From Pristionchus mayeri (lineage: Eukaryota; Nematoda; Chromadorea; Rhabditida; Neodiplogasteridae): a DNA stretch of 64,000 nt. The position numbers were made by a program, and so were the translations under genes. How positions within the stretch are numbered: the stretch's first letter is position 1; each line of letters opens with the position of its first letter. The stretch is from assembly GCA_036245805.1 (NCBI GenBank), contig BTRK01000001.1, positions 35,288,758 to 35,352,757 on the forward strand. Reading direction: 5' to 3'. Positions 31,601 to 44,403 of this stretch are shown in pieces. The notes under the pieces are model-generated. The model was not told the DNA's origin. It worked only from the letters and a program-made list of their open reading frames with translations, and searched no databases.

Positions 31601-34600
31601 ACTGATTTTAATATCTACGCTAATAATGACTCATCTTCAAATGCGATTGAAACTTAACTCTCCGGTGGTTTCAAAATGGGATCGTCACGCAAGATTCTTT
31701 TGAGTTTTAACAAGCGCACTAGAAAGAGTGATTGCAGAAACGCCAGTTTCTAATTCTTTCATTGTATCAAAACAACAATCTCACTATTTTTCGGGTAGAG
31801 AGCGATAGAGCTCTTTCCGATCGAGTCAAAAGACCAACCTACTCGGCCCTAGATTTCCCCTTAACGACCCTTAGTGGGTTGATTTTAAATATTAAAAATT
31901 AAAGATCAAAAATAAAAAAAACAACATCCTCACCTTCTCCTTGAACGTCGAGAAGTGCACGTGATGCTGCGAAGTGCCCACGGGCGGGTTCGAGTTCTCC
32001 CTGGAAGGAGATTCCATATTAAACTTAATTAACAAGAGGCACTAATTATATCCCCGCAAAGACCGTTTCAGCAGTACGCTAGATAAAGTAAAAACTGCTG
32101 TCACGCACTGCCTGATTCATCCCGGTATATTACAGGAGAGAGCGAGTGATGAGAGCGGCGGAGGAACTGAGAAAACTCTCTCACTTTTGCACGCTATCTC
32201 AGCTCTCAGCGAAATACCCATGACGCCAAGCAACTTTCAGAAAATCAGCCGCATATTCACCCCGCACGCATTCTCGATACTGGCAAAGAATAAGGAATGG
32301 AATTCAGCGCAAAGGTCAATCGCCACCATCGTACCACCCTATTCTACTACCGTACCCCAGTGCTACAGTATCCCCCTGTGCTGTCATATCCCCAGTGCTA
32401 CCGTACCCCCCCCCCAGCGCTTCAGTATCTCCGCTTACGCATTACTCACCTCGCCGCACGGAACGCATCCGCCCACGCCTGCTTCTGATTCTCGTTCTTG
32501 AAGGACATCTGGAAATCAAAGATCAATCATGTTTCGAAAATCTCGATCACGCTGATTCGAGTTTGAAACAGCAACAATTAACAGTTTTTGACAACTCACG
32601 CTTGGGATCTCATACCAACACCGTTTTGAGTTTCAAACACCCTATGAAACAATAATGCTTCTTCTTACCTGCAGTATCTTCACCGTGTCTCCGTTGCTCT
32701 CTCCATTATTCGGGCCGAGGATGCGCGTGAAGGTGAGCGTGTGGTTCGCCGCCAGCTTGCGAATCGTGCCGCCTGCAAGAGAATGCAATGAATATGCACC
32801 GTGGTGTACTGCAATGCGACGTTTCCCGCTTTCAGCTCCCAAGTTCAAATTTCGACAAGACGATCCCGAATTAGCAAAATTCATGGTGGTGTGCTAAAAG
32901 GTTTCTAGAATCCTGTGAGGAAATCGTGAGGCGAGTGTGTGAGGAGAATGCGAATTAACGTTGCCATGATAAACTTATTAACGAATAATTCTCCAAAATA
33001 TTTTCCTGTGCCACCAGTTTCTCGTTATTTACAGTACTTTTGCTTCCTACCGTAACCCTCACCGAGTGCGGCGTTGAGCGTGCAGTTTCCATTCGATATC
33101 ACGCTGCTCACGTCCCGCTCCTGCTTCAGCTCCGTCACTATGTACGCGCCCTTGTACGTGTACGTGTTGCTCTGTAATGGCGTGGTGTGGTGAGGGGGCA
33201 TTTCCCACTGTCAGCCTCCCAGTTCAAATTGCCGACAAGAGCGCATCGAATTAGTAAAAGTCGACTCGGTGGTGTACTACACGGCGACGTTTCCCATTTC
33301 GATTGGACTAGTGCAAATGCTCACCTTATTCGTCTTGCACACGATGAGCACTTTGTCGAAGAGGAAGCAGTAGCGCGGCTTGAACTTGGCGGAGGACGAG
33401 GGCGACGTGAGCTCGGCCAGTTTCACCTAAAATTGAATAATATTATAATTATTTTTAAATTAATAAATCTTTTGAAGCACAGAATCTCCTTGCAATAGGA
33501 GTTCTTTCAATCACGAAAAAAATATAGTATTAGGTTGATTCAAAAGTTTCTTTCTTTTTTCTTGCATGCACATTTTGACCTCCCAAATTCCTCACATGTG
33601 ACCAATCAACTAATGATTTTTCAAGATGATGCGGGCATGCCCACACTCTATAGCGAGCCTTATATTAGGCCGGTTCGATAAGTGAGGATGGGACAGTTTA
33701 ATTCGGGAATTGTTAATCTAGGGTTAGCACTACCGATTTTTAATCGGCCAAAGCTCCATGGAGAAATGTGATGAGCTCGATTTTGGCATTTTATTGTGGA
33801 GTACTATGATTGGGCATATCATATGGCACATCAACAGTACTCAGTCATGAATAGCATTTTTGAAATATGGGCCCAATTATCGAACCATACTGTTCACAAA
33901 TTTCGGAATTCAAATTAATGAGCGAATTATTCTTGCACATCGGTGAGGAGGAATAACGTATGATGCGTTGTGAAGTACCAACTTGTGTGTATACATGTTC
34001 ATTTAGAAATGGATTCTCCCACCTGTTCAAGAAATGAATTTTTCATAGATGTGCAGAGATTGTATCGGGGGGGGGGGTGCCCATCCGGATGGGCACCCCC
34101 CCTCGACGTATAGGGGGTCATTGTAAAAAATCGATCTGTAGGTCAAGACTAAGTACCATAACCAATCGATAGTACAGTACACCCTGATACCGTATATGGA
34201 TACTGTAACCCGCGAATATCGCAAACTAACTTTATTTTTAAAAAGTCCTGGTACCGTGCCCAATCGATTGTACAGCACTCATGTCACTACCGTAACCCAG
34301 TTCCATGGGTCAGATCCAGTTCCTTGGGTCAAGCATTTTTCTACAAATATAAAATCGATAGTTAAAATATTTTCAATTATCCTACCGTATCTCTCATTAC
34401 TGCAATCATTGTGTAATAGATTTAGGATTTTTAGAAAAATGTTCGACAATTTTAGAAAAATGTTTGACCCAAGGAACTGAATCTGACCCATGGAACTGGG
34501 TTACGGTAGTGGCTTGGGTACTGCATAATCGATTAGGCACGATACCAGGACTAGTTTGCGATATTCGCGGGTTACGGTATCCATATATGGTATCAGGGTG

Positions 34601-37600
34601 TACTGTACTATCGATTGGTTATGGTACTTAGTCTTGACCTACCGATCGATTTTTGACCATGACCCCGTCGAGGGGGGTGCCCATACCGGATGGGCTCCCC
34701 CTCCCCCCCCCCCCCCCCGATTGTATCGTGCACAACTATGGAATTTTTCGAAATCATGATTTTGAGATGCACCGAAATCAACACCTTTCGGGGTCCCTTG
34801 TTTCCTACGCACGTTTAAATCCGAATTTTTGTGCTCATCTGAACAATCCACTCTTGTCCTATTGCTGGTTGACTGCGAAGAACAAGCAGGCCACAACTAC
34901 AAGAAAACAAGCATCCAATACAAAATGTTAAAAAGTGACCGTTTCTGATTTATAGTTTTTTTTAATTTGTCAACCTCTTGCGATAAGGCGTAGAATCAAA
35001 ACAACTCTATGAAAGTAATCTACAATCACGACCATACCATAGAGTTTACCATAGCCGTATCCCCTACCTACAATCACGACCATACCATAGAGTTTACCAT
35101 AGCCGTATCCCCTACATACCATAGCCGTATCCCCTACCGTACCATCTGCAGGTCGGTGATGCTTCGCTCGATCTCGTCCACCGTCGCCTTCATTTCCATG
35201 TCGCGCTTCAGCTCGTTAACGTACTTAATCGATAATTTAAATAAAAATCGATAGCATAGAATCAGCAATACGCTAGATAAAGTAAAAACTGCTGTCACGC
35301 ACTCATTCCTAGTGAAGTTAGCAAACCCAAGGCTAGGAGGTGAAGAGTAGATATTCATTCCTGCCGCTCTCATGTTTCTTGAAATTGTGAAAACCAGGGA
35401 AGGAAGAAATTCAGGAAAGTCATATTCCTCATTAGTCATTCCTGATTCACACCGGTATTTTACAAGGAGAAAGCGAGTGCTGAGAGGGGCAGAGAAAAAG
35501 AGAAAACTCCCCCCTCATTGTCAAATTCAATTTTCAAACATTGATTGATAGTTATCCAGGAAATAGAAAAGTACAATTTGATTAATTCTCGAAACTGAAG
35601 CCAACTCTGTCAGAACAACAAGAAATCGAAACTTGAGAATTGATTATGGCACTTGCCTAGTACCTAAGAGTGGCAAACTAACTGTAGGGTTGACACAATT
35701 CGCGAGAGGGTAGCTAGCCACTGCGCCTCCACCTTTCGCAATACGAGGAGGGAAATGCATAGCGGTATCGCTTGCTTGTCTCGAAAGTCCAACACGAACA
35801 AGAATGCTAGATAATGGGGGAGAAATTTCTAAGGAGTATAATTTTTTGAATTGGACATTTTAGAACTCGTTTTGAAGGCAGCGAAGAATTTACAGTTCTA
35901 AAGTGATACACTCCCGAAATTTCAGTCACAATTTCGAAATTTCGTATTAAAACTTACGCATTCACATCCTCCATCGCCGCGCGGGCCGACTCGAGCGAAC
36001 GGTAGTCGGGGTGGTTCGCGCTCGTGTAATTGAGCAGCTCCTGGAAATTATCGATTGGGAATAAGGTAATCGGACAACTGATTATACGGTGTCCCTAGCA
36101 TATTCCTCACTTGTGAACACCAAATTTCACTGGATTTTACAAAAAGCTCAAAAAGTTATTCTGTAATCGCTGCTCAACTGACTACAGTACCCCGAGCAGG
36201 AGGTGGTACTTGAGGACGCGCTGCATCGGCAAGCACAGGATGTCCTGCAGCTTGAACTGCTGAGCTTTCAGCGCCGCGCAGCACTCCTGAAGAGATGTTG
36301 ATAAAATTTGCATGTTGAGAGGAACAAGACACTGAACTGATTTCAAACTTTTGAGGGAAATTGTAAGATGATGCAATACACATCATACATGTTAATTAAA
36401 GGCCTAATTAATTAACTAAGTTAATTAGCATAATTAACAGTACCACAATCCGCTGTCGCACCGCTGCATCCGTCTTCTCCAGCTGCAGTATCTTCGAGCG
36501 ACTGTCTTCCAGCCCGAGGCAGTACGGCCCGTACAGCGTGAATTTGTGCTTGTTCCTGCAATAGTTGGTTAATTAAAACATTAATGTATTAATTAAGCGC
36601 TTTAGTCACCCTCACTATGAAAAACAATTTTACTATTTGGATATTGAACCACGGCTTGTGGAATAAGTCGAGTTGTGAGCAAACCGAAGGTAGGTATACA
36701 AACTGTGAAACACAAGTTTAGCATGTGCAATGAAACTCGTCTTTCTATGTGATCATTCTACGAGAGCGCACTAAATAGAGTAGCTGAGATATGAAAGATC
36801 AATGATCATCTCTACACTTACAGCAGGAATACGTCTCCCACAGAGTGCCTCGGTCGCTCATCACTCCGATCCGTGATGCCCAGCGTGTGGAAGACGGCCT
36901 CGCGCAGCTGCGCATAGAACGAGGAGTGGAACGCCCAGAGCTCCTGATGAGATTATTAATACTAATTATATAAAGTAACAGGACTACGGAATGCACCGGG
37001 CCTACAATATCCATTGATTCAATATAATTGCAAACTAACAATCAACATTTTTAAAAAGATGCGCTCACCGAGATATTCATGAAGATCACGTGGTGGTCCT
37101 CCTCCTTGAGCACGTTCGTGAGGGGCGAGTGGAATCTGCAAAAAGCATGTGCATTAAAAATATGTAAAACATAATTGAAAACTCGTTTTATGTTATTCTA
37201 GCAGCATAAAATCGTAAATTAACAAGCGCGATCCCATGGTAGTTTCGTTTTTCGAATAACAATAACGAAACTACAGTCTTTCGGGTTCTAAAATAACATA
37301 TACTGCATAGGAAATGTGGTCATGCCTTTTCTATCTGCGGTAATATTTAAATATTTAAACCTTTTCGAAATCATGTTGAGTCCCTTCTCGACATAATTCT
37401 GCTCCGTGTCCAATACCTCCTTTATCACGTGATCGCGCTTCGAGACCGGATTGAACTTGAGGTATCGCTGAAACGAGGAAACCTCACCAAACAGACCAGA
37501 AATATACAAAAGTTGTAAACCTCGTTCTAGGATGAGATTGGGAGATTGGAATCGTATTCAAATGTGCCCAAAAAACGCAGTCAAATCGAGCCTCTATTTA

Positions 37601-40346
37601 CAAATGCATCAAACTATAAAGAACGGAGATCAAACTACAAAGATCAACAACTCACAGCTGTCGCTGGATCGCCCGCTCGGTCGAACTCGCTCTCGCTCAG
37701 CGCCTTCTTCACGATCACATCATACACTTTCTCCTCGGATTCCTGCAACGAATACAGTGATCAGGCTTACTGTAGGTTATCGATTAGTTACAGAGGCTAC
37801 AGAAAATACACGAAAAGGATACAAAAAGAAAGGATAGTACGAAGATAGTTTGCTTGAATATTTAGAAAATAAGTTAGGAAAAATAAACAAAAATGACTGT
37901 CAATGCAGATCAGCATCAGAAATGCAGTACTGTAAGAAACAATGAATCTCTAACATCAAAGCTGCCTAAACCCACATCTTTGGAGTTCTGGTAGTGCAGG
38001 GTGTCGTAGATTTTCTCTTCGAGCGCGAAATCGTCCACTCGGTCCTGTACATTTTACAATTTATTTTTTTTTAAATTTTATAATTAAAATCCAACTGGAA
38101 GTATTATTGATAATTTCATAAAAAAGAAAACATGCAATATAGTAAATATTTATTGTATTTCCCACCGCGAGCGCTTGATAGAAGGCCTCCTCCGTCTCTG
38201 TCGGGGAGATCATTCGATAGTGGCGGGAGGGCGCGAAGTCGCCACCATTGCTGCTGCCTGAGGAGATCACAGATCATGTTCCCGATTCCCGTATCTTCTC
38301 TATTCGTTAATACATTCCTCACAAGAAATCACAGTAATACTAAAGCCTAAAATCACAGTAATCAAATTTACACAAGCCAAGGTAGTTTATGTTTTCATTC
38401 TCTACAACTAGGCTATCCCTCGCAGTCCTCTACGTAGATCACATCGAATACACTCATAATTTCGCCATCATAGATGACAGGTCACAATAGATAAAGTTCT
38501 CCTTTGCCCAACCTGTAAACGATCTTCGCGAGGAGGGAGTGTGCGTGCCGGGCGAGTCGGCGCGACGCGGGAAGGGACTGTAACAAGGTAAATATTACCT
38601 CACATTCCGAACCTCGAGACAACTTGCAACTAGATGAGTCAAATCCTCCACTAGAGCAATTATACAACTACATTACAAATGAGAAGAATTTTGAGATCGA
38701 AGGTCAGCAACTCACACTAGTCCGTGCCTCAGCGCGATCTCTGAGTAGGACATCATCGACAGCACATTGAGCACCTGATTAAACAAATTTTTAAAAAATG
38801 GATATTTTAATATTAACATTTTGGCATAGATTACCTAATAATAACGAACATATTTGAACTGCAATGCGCGCGTAATCAAGCCCGTGATAGTGAAACAAGG
38901 ACGAAGCGGAAATGTCCCGCGTGAATTATTACGCGCGTCTCCCGTCTTTGTAAGGGGGCTGTAATTGCCACTGATTTCGGCGGCGCCATCCCTCCCGACT
39001 AACAAGTGGCAAACAGAGTCAAACGAACATGCATGTCATGCATAAGCCAATGCCAGGATCAATTAACGTAGCATGTAATAGTTTTTTAAAATCTCACAGA
39101 AGTCAATTTTCTCCCTAATTTACAAAATTAATATATATTTAAGCAATCATTAAATCAGAATTCGGCTATGACAGATGAGCTTTTTAGTTCTAACCTTGAC
39201 GAAGTTGATGAGGTTGTACATCTCGATCGGCTCGAAGACGTCCTCGTCGCGCATCGAGAAGTGCATCTTGCACGCGTCCACGAAGTGCGTGATGTTCTTG
39301 AGGCACGAGAACTGGAATAAAATCAGTCCATGATCGACAGTATAGTAGTTCCAACAAAAATTACTGTAGAATTATTCACTCGGGTTGTTTATACGAACGA
39401 ATTGTAAAAAAAACTTCCAACAAACGATGGTATGAAAGTTCCACTACGGAAAAAAAACACTAATTGATATAAAAGATAAATACAAAGGTAAGCAAACCAA
39501 TACGGGGAAAAGTTGATCGTAATTACCTGACTGCTCGGCTTGAGAACGCCCTCTATGACGCCAGGGAGGAGAACCTGATGAGATTAGTTTATAGATAGAA
39601 GAAACATAAATAAACGTGTTAAAAAGTAATGACAAAGGTGTTTCAAGAAAGAACCGGCATTGTAATTAAAGATTTGGCACAGGGAATTTTAAAATTGTCC
39701 TGAACAATCTCAGCAACAAAATACATGTAAAACACGACTCACATCGACTAGTCTGCACAGGATGACGCCGTTTCGGATCGCAGAACAAAACTCCATCATC
39801 GAGACGCCCTCACTGCAATATTTCAAAATACAAAAAATACACAATTCAACATGTACTTTTTTAGATATAACGCATCACCGCTGTTTCACGATCTCTGATC
39901 ACTCAGTTCCTAGTTACTATAACTGCACAATACCGCGAGTAAATACATAAGCGGAAACAAATACCAAGAAAATCCTACCAATAAACCACTTTCAGATACA
40001 TTTATGGAAAGTTTTTTTAATACATGAAAAAATAGCAAAAATACAACAAAAACAATAACAAAACGTACACGAAAGCTTTGTCGAGCACGCCCACGTCCCG
40101 CATCCATCGCATGCACTCCCGCCAGACTTCCGTCCCTTCGGACATCTGGAAAGGAAGATTTTAATTAATAAATCAATCAATCGATCAATCAATTAGTTTA
40201 TCTTATCACGCGATAGACACTAAGAAGATAAATGTTGTTGCAAGTAAGCATAAAGCCAGGAGTTGGTGATATTAGTAAACGTCGCCCTCGCTCACCTTTG
40301 CCATAGTCCCCCCTCCCCCTCCACCGCGTCCTCTCCGATCCCACAT
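28612..40346 (-). CDS. vav: Vav-family Rho guanine nucleotide exchange factor (C-terminus incomplete)
   Basis: About 28 exons run from an ATG at 40346 or 40304 (first sure exon 40145-40069) to a last piece at 28653-28612. In order: calponin-homology domain (WRECMRWMRDVGV to about 39195); acidic motifs EEKIYDTL and EEKVYDVI, matching Vav autoinhibitory tyrosines; DH domain (37467-35143, with LPMQRVLKYHLLL); PH (33426-32450); C1 zinc finger (32000-30936, ending NRCFHKDC...); a divergent SH3-like exon (30653-30538); and SH2 pieces (29750-29679, 29356-29249). Vav activates Rho-family GTPases below tyrosine kinases. Odd: the SH2 FLVR segment and most of the last SH3 are absent, and acceptors at 35225 and 31071 are not AG. 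The terminal exon reads GFFSLSYVEPM, an SH3 end, but not in phase with its neighbour. Confidence 0.85.
28818..28953. mobile_element. ~135-bp relative of the palindromic MITE family
   Basis: Ends CACTAGGTCGGATGATAAT and TTATCATCCGACC match the short family, but the interior is longer and resembles 48042-48174. It lies where the missing Vav SH3 exons would be expected. Confidence 0.7.
30362..30500. repeat. Homopurine/homopyrimidine tract in a Vav intron
   Basis: Almost pure A/G on the plus strand (GAGAGAAGAGAGAGAAG repeats); on the Vav sense strand it is CTCTCTTCT. It fills most of the 183-nt intron between exons at 30653-30538 and 30354-30248. Confidence 0.85.
32068..32187. repeat. Dispersed repeat, uninterrupted copy
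   Basis: The block containing GCTAGATAAAGTAAAAACTG and CTGTCACGCACT followed by CTGATTCAT and GAGCGAGTGATGAGAG recurs at 35266-35515. Both copies lie in Vav introns. Confidence 0.75.
34068..34718. mobile_element. 651-bp palindromic element with 10-bp target duplication, in a Vav intron
   Basis: Two ~330-bp arms are near-exact reverse complements, each containing ACCATAACCAATCGATAGTAC-type and CCCAGTTCCATGGGTCAGAT-type blocks. The ends are G-run/C-run plus GCCCATCCGGATGGGC. GATTGTATCG flanks both sides (34058-34067 and 34719-34728) as a 10-bp direct repeat. No ORF. The whole sits in the 1.7-kb intron between the DH and PH exons. Confidence 0.85.
35016..35140. repeat. ~48-bp tandem repeat, about 2.4 copies, next to a Vav exon
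   Basis: The unit TACAATCACGACCATACCAT...GCCGTATCCCCTA occurs twice in full and once in part, ending right at the intron side of the exon 35224-35143. Confidence 0.85.
35266..35515. repeat. Dispersed repeat, copy split by a 126-bp insertion
   Basis: Same repeat as 32068-32187, but interrupted after CACGCACT. The interruption 35311-35436 is flanked by CATTCCT on both sides (35304-35310 and 35437-35443), a likely 7-bp target duplication. The insert itself shows no clear inverted ends. Confidence 0.7.
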
Positions 40347-40612
40347 GCTGTATAGGTGGTCCTCCTTAAACAAAAATTAGCCCGATTTCGCAATCCGGAC
40401 ATGCGGAATCACAGCACTTTATATATAGTGTAGATAGGTACTTTTCTAGATCCGTTCCAAGCCAAGCCAAGCCACGCCCCTCCCTCCTTCCCATAGAAAA
40501 GGACGTGGCCTCGTTTACTACCCATCTCCCATACTCCTCTAGACCATTTTGGGAAGGGAACTAGCTCCGGAGTTCACGAGTCATTGATTTAGAAAAGATC
40601 CGTAATACATAC

Positions 40613-41197
40613 CCTTTGAGTATGGAGAGAATCTCTCCCATCTCTCTCTCCGTGTGATGAACTTCGATCCTCCGTTGTCTCCACGGTCATCATGGTATTC
40701 GTCCTCGATGCCCCACAGCATAGTTGCAGTCTCTGCTCTCACGAGTGAAGCAACTCTTCTTCTTGCCCTGAATTTCATCTGTCAGTACAACACGTCAAAG
40801 TCGAATTTTTTTAAACTTTTTTTATTCTCTTGCAAAATTAAGGAAATATTAACCGTAGGAAGGAGAGGTTCAGCTCGGTCACAGTTCGTGACCAGTGTCC
40901 TGTAGCGAAGGCCCCGAGAGTCGCTCGTTCAGCATTCAAGAGACTATAATAATTTTTTACTTTAGTTTCTTCTAATTATATTAACAGGGACAGTGATTGC
41001 AACATTCATTCACGGTTAACTTTCTGCTGCAAAAGTCCGTAAGCTACTATGAAAATGCTGTGAATATCTTTCATTAACTATAATTAAAACAACAATTATG
41101 CGAAAATATCAACTCACCCCCAGATGTCACGAATCGTTCTCTCTGCGAGAGCCAATGCAAACACGCAGATTCTAACCGTCTCCTGTGTAGGCGGTCG
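40613..41197 (-). CDS. Unresolved coding-like exons upstream of Vav
   Basis: Three minus-strand blocks have open frames between good splice sites: about 41197-41117 (ends ERTIRDIW), about 40905-40857 (TVTELNLSFL) and 40767-40613 (MLWGIEDEYHDD...RRERWERF). The last two connect in phase; the first does not. They do not join in frame to the Vav start exon. They could be a small separate gene, a remnant, or non-coding 5' exons. No family recognised. Confidence 0.3.
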
Positions 41198-41645
41198 ACT
41201 GCAAAATTAAGTTGTACAAATATGAGTACAGATCCAACTTGGATCGTTTAAGAAGATCGAAATTCAATGTATGCCGGTCCAATTACCCCACATAGCACAT
41301 CATATAGAAATGAACAAACCATTTTCAATTGTTACACATGTGCCAAACATATTTTGTTTTGACAGATGGTGCACTAATATGCGAAATAGCAGACACAACG
41401 CCACATACGTACAGTGTATGCCCGCCTAGAAAATATAAAATTTAACTGACGCGTCGGCCAATCCCGATTGTGGTGGAACAGCTGTCGGTACACCAATCAC
41501 TGTGACGATGAGAAGGTCGGCGTGGTCGAACAGGTCCACCAGCCGATTGTGCACTGTATTGAAGTTTCCACCATCTTTAAAAAAAAAGTTGCTGACGGAC
41601 GAACTAGGATTCTATATGAGCCCGTTTGCCTAAGAATCGAGCAAG

Positions 41646-44389
41646 ACACCGCCAAAAAAATGTCGATTCTCTAAGTCTGGATTTTGGAGTAATCGAATGT
41701 GCTTAAAGTTATGGGCGCATTCATTTTGCCCCCAGAGCCATCGTTGGCTCATCTTTGTCACGTCGAAACCACTTTTTTGAGTATATCGCCCCTCCGTAAA
41801 GTGCTAAAATTAATCGAATAAGGCTTCCGGGGTAGAATTTCATGCTGATTACGCCTATATAATAATTTTTTTAGGAATTATTAAAATAAATTTAGAAAAA
41901 TCAACTTTTTTATATGCCGAAAGTCGGCTGAGTGAGTTACATGGTTGGATCCGCCGTGACGAGAGGATTCAGAATCTATATTTTCGTCCATTTTGGCGTC
42001 CGGACTCCGAAAATTTAAAGCATTTGGTGAGCCGAAATCTTTAGAAAACGACGCTTCCTCTCATCCCTCGCCACCTTCCCCTGCCTCTCCCCCTGGCAGT
42101 TTACAACCCCCCCCCCTTACTTCTATCTCATCATTCCCGTTCTATCGCTTCTCTCTCGCTATCTGTAGACTAAGGGAGTGCTTCTGCGTTGGAATAGACA
42201 ATTAGTAGTCAATTCATTCATACTCTCGAGATAATAATGATAAATTTACAGTACAATAACGAATCAATTTAATATTGCGCTACCTTACTCATCGTCTGTG
42301 AAAATCTCGCGGTCATGTTTATGAGTAAAGTTGATTATTTGAGTGTAATCGTCGATTTCCTCGTTCTACACTACAGAATCTTCACTCCCTCAGTCCACAG
42401 AGAGCGAGAGAGAGGCGAAAGAACGGGAATGATGAGATAGAGAGGTCGTAACTGTCAGGGGGGGGGGGAGGCAGGGAAAGGAGGCGAGGGATGAGAGGAA
42501 GCGTCGTTTTCTCCAGAATTCTGCTCACTAAATGCTTTCAATTTTCGGAGTCCGGGCGCCAAAATGGACAAGAATATAGATTCCGAGTCCTCTCGTCACG
42601 GCGGATCCAACCATGTAACTCACTCGGCCGAATTTGGGCATATAAAAAAGTTGACTTTTCAAAATTTATTTTAATAGTTCATTAACACGGATCTCCTGTA
42701 AAAATGCAGGAAAATTAGACCCCTTTGCGACAAAATTTTTTTTGGATCACGGATTTCGCTGTAAACGTGAGAACTGGCCAAACTGACGGCGGGGAGAACG
42801 CCTGTCTACTTCAATCCTCGAAATTTGCATGTTTAACGGAGTTATGACCTACCGCGTTGGACGGCCGTATATGGGTCAGTTTTTGACCTACAGCGAGCGG
42901 ATTTTTTTCAATCGACTCGTAATAGAGAAATCTACAAATAAGTTCTGTTACGCTCCGTGCGGAAATGACGTCTTCACATAGTTTCATGCGAAAAACCGTT
43001 TTTCTCAACTCAATATGCTAATTTTCTAGCTTTTCTGATGAAAACTTCACGATTTTTATTCTTGATTCGGATTCCTCATCCCCGAAATGGGGTACGTGCA
43101 TAGTTCGTTTGTCGTGGGAGGAGGAGTATCATATCCGCACTCAGTAGGTAGAATTTCAACATAGTGCAATTTTGAATGAAACATGTTTTGGTACGTATCT
43201 CCCCTCCAACTTATGCAAATGAAAGAACTTAGACCACTTTTGGATACCTCTCAAGTAGGTCTCCAACAATGACTAAGGGGTACGAAACCCGAAAGTTAGC
43301 CGTTTTCGAGATACGGAGTAAAAACCCTATTCAATTGATTACACAGAGAATTGCATTTTCTTCAAAAAATTTGTCCTAAATCCCCCTACTGAGTAGCGAT
43401 ATGATACTCCTCCTCCCACGACAAATGAACTATGCATGTACCCCAATTTGGGAATGGGGAATCCGAATCCAGCATAAAAATCGAGTAGATACAAGGTTAT
43501 AGTGGACTTTGGGACAATTTCGCCTCAAAATTCTGAAGAAAAGTGCAATACAACTAGTTTTTACTCCGTATCTCGAAAACGGCTAACTTTAGGGTTTCGT
43601 TCCCCTCAGTCATTGTTGGAGGGAGACCTACTTGAGAAGTATCAAAAAGTGGTCTATGTTCTTTCATTTGCATAAGTTGGAGGTGAGATACGTACCAAAA
43701 CATGTTTCATTCAAAAATTGCACTATTTTGAAATTCTACCTACTGAGTGCCGATATGATACTCCTCCTCCCACGACAAACGAACTATGAACGTACCCCAT
43801 TTCGGGGATGGGGAATCCGAATCAAGAATAAAAATCGTGAAGTTTTCATCAGAAAAGCTAGAAAATTAGCATATTGAGTTGAGAAAAACGGTTTTTCGCA
43901 TGAAACTATGTGAAGACCGCATTTCCGCACGGAGCGTAACAGGACTTATTTGTAGATTTCTCTATTACGAGTCGATTGAAAAAAATCCGCTCGCTGTAGG
44001 TCAAAAACTGACCCATATACGGCCGTCCAACGCGGTAGGTCATAACTCCGTTAAACATGCAAATTTCGAGGAATGAAGTAGACAGGCGTTCTCCCCGCCG
44101 CCAGTTTGGCCAGTTCTCACATTTACAGAGAAATCCGTGATCCAAAAAAATTTTTTTCGCATCGGTTCCTGCATTTTTACAGGAGATCGGTGTTAAAAAA
44201 GAATTAGATAGGTGTAATCAGCATGAAACTCTACCCCGGAAAACCTCATTCGACTAATTTTAGCACTTTCCGGAGGGGCGATATACTCAAAAAAGTGGTT
44301 TCGACGTGACGACGTCTGGATCCAACGAAGGCTCTGGGCGCAAAATGAACCCAGACTTTTATAGAATCGAAATTTTTTGGCTGTGCCGG
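41646..44389. mobile_element. Large palindromic (foldback) element, ~2.7 kb
   Basis: Left arm 41646-41879 plus 42676-43330 and right arm about 43560-44389 are reverse complements. For example, GACCTACCGCGTTGGACGGC (42848 on) mirrors GCCGTCCAACGCGGTAGGTC (about 44021 on), and GAAACCACTTTTTTGAGTAT mirrors ATACTCAAAAAAGTGGTTTC. The centre (43330-43560) repeats part of the arm again. The left arm is interrupted by a second palindromic element (next entry). No transposase seen. Confidence 0.85.
41880..42675. mobile_element. ~800-bp palindromic element nested inside the larger one
   Basis: Ends ATTAAAATAAATTT and AAATTTATTTTAAT; arms of over 200 bp include GTTACATGGTTGGATCCGCC and its mirror GGCGGATCCAACCATGTAAC. 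It interrupts the left arm of the larger palindrome between sequence that is contiguous in the right arm, so it inserted later. No coding capacity. Confidence 0.85.
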
Positions 44390-44403
44390 TGATGATGAGA
44401 TGA

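Noticed and set aside
33529..33560. TTAGGTTGATTCAAAAGTTTCTTTC, resembling a mariner terminal repeat
   Set aside because: Only one end was seen, with no matching opposite end or transposase sequence nearby; too weak to call an element.
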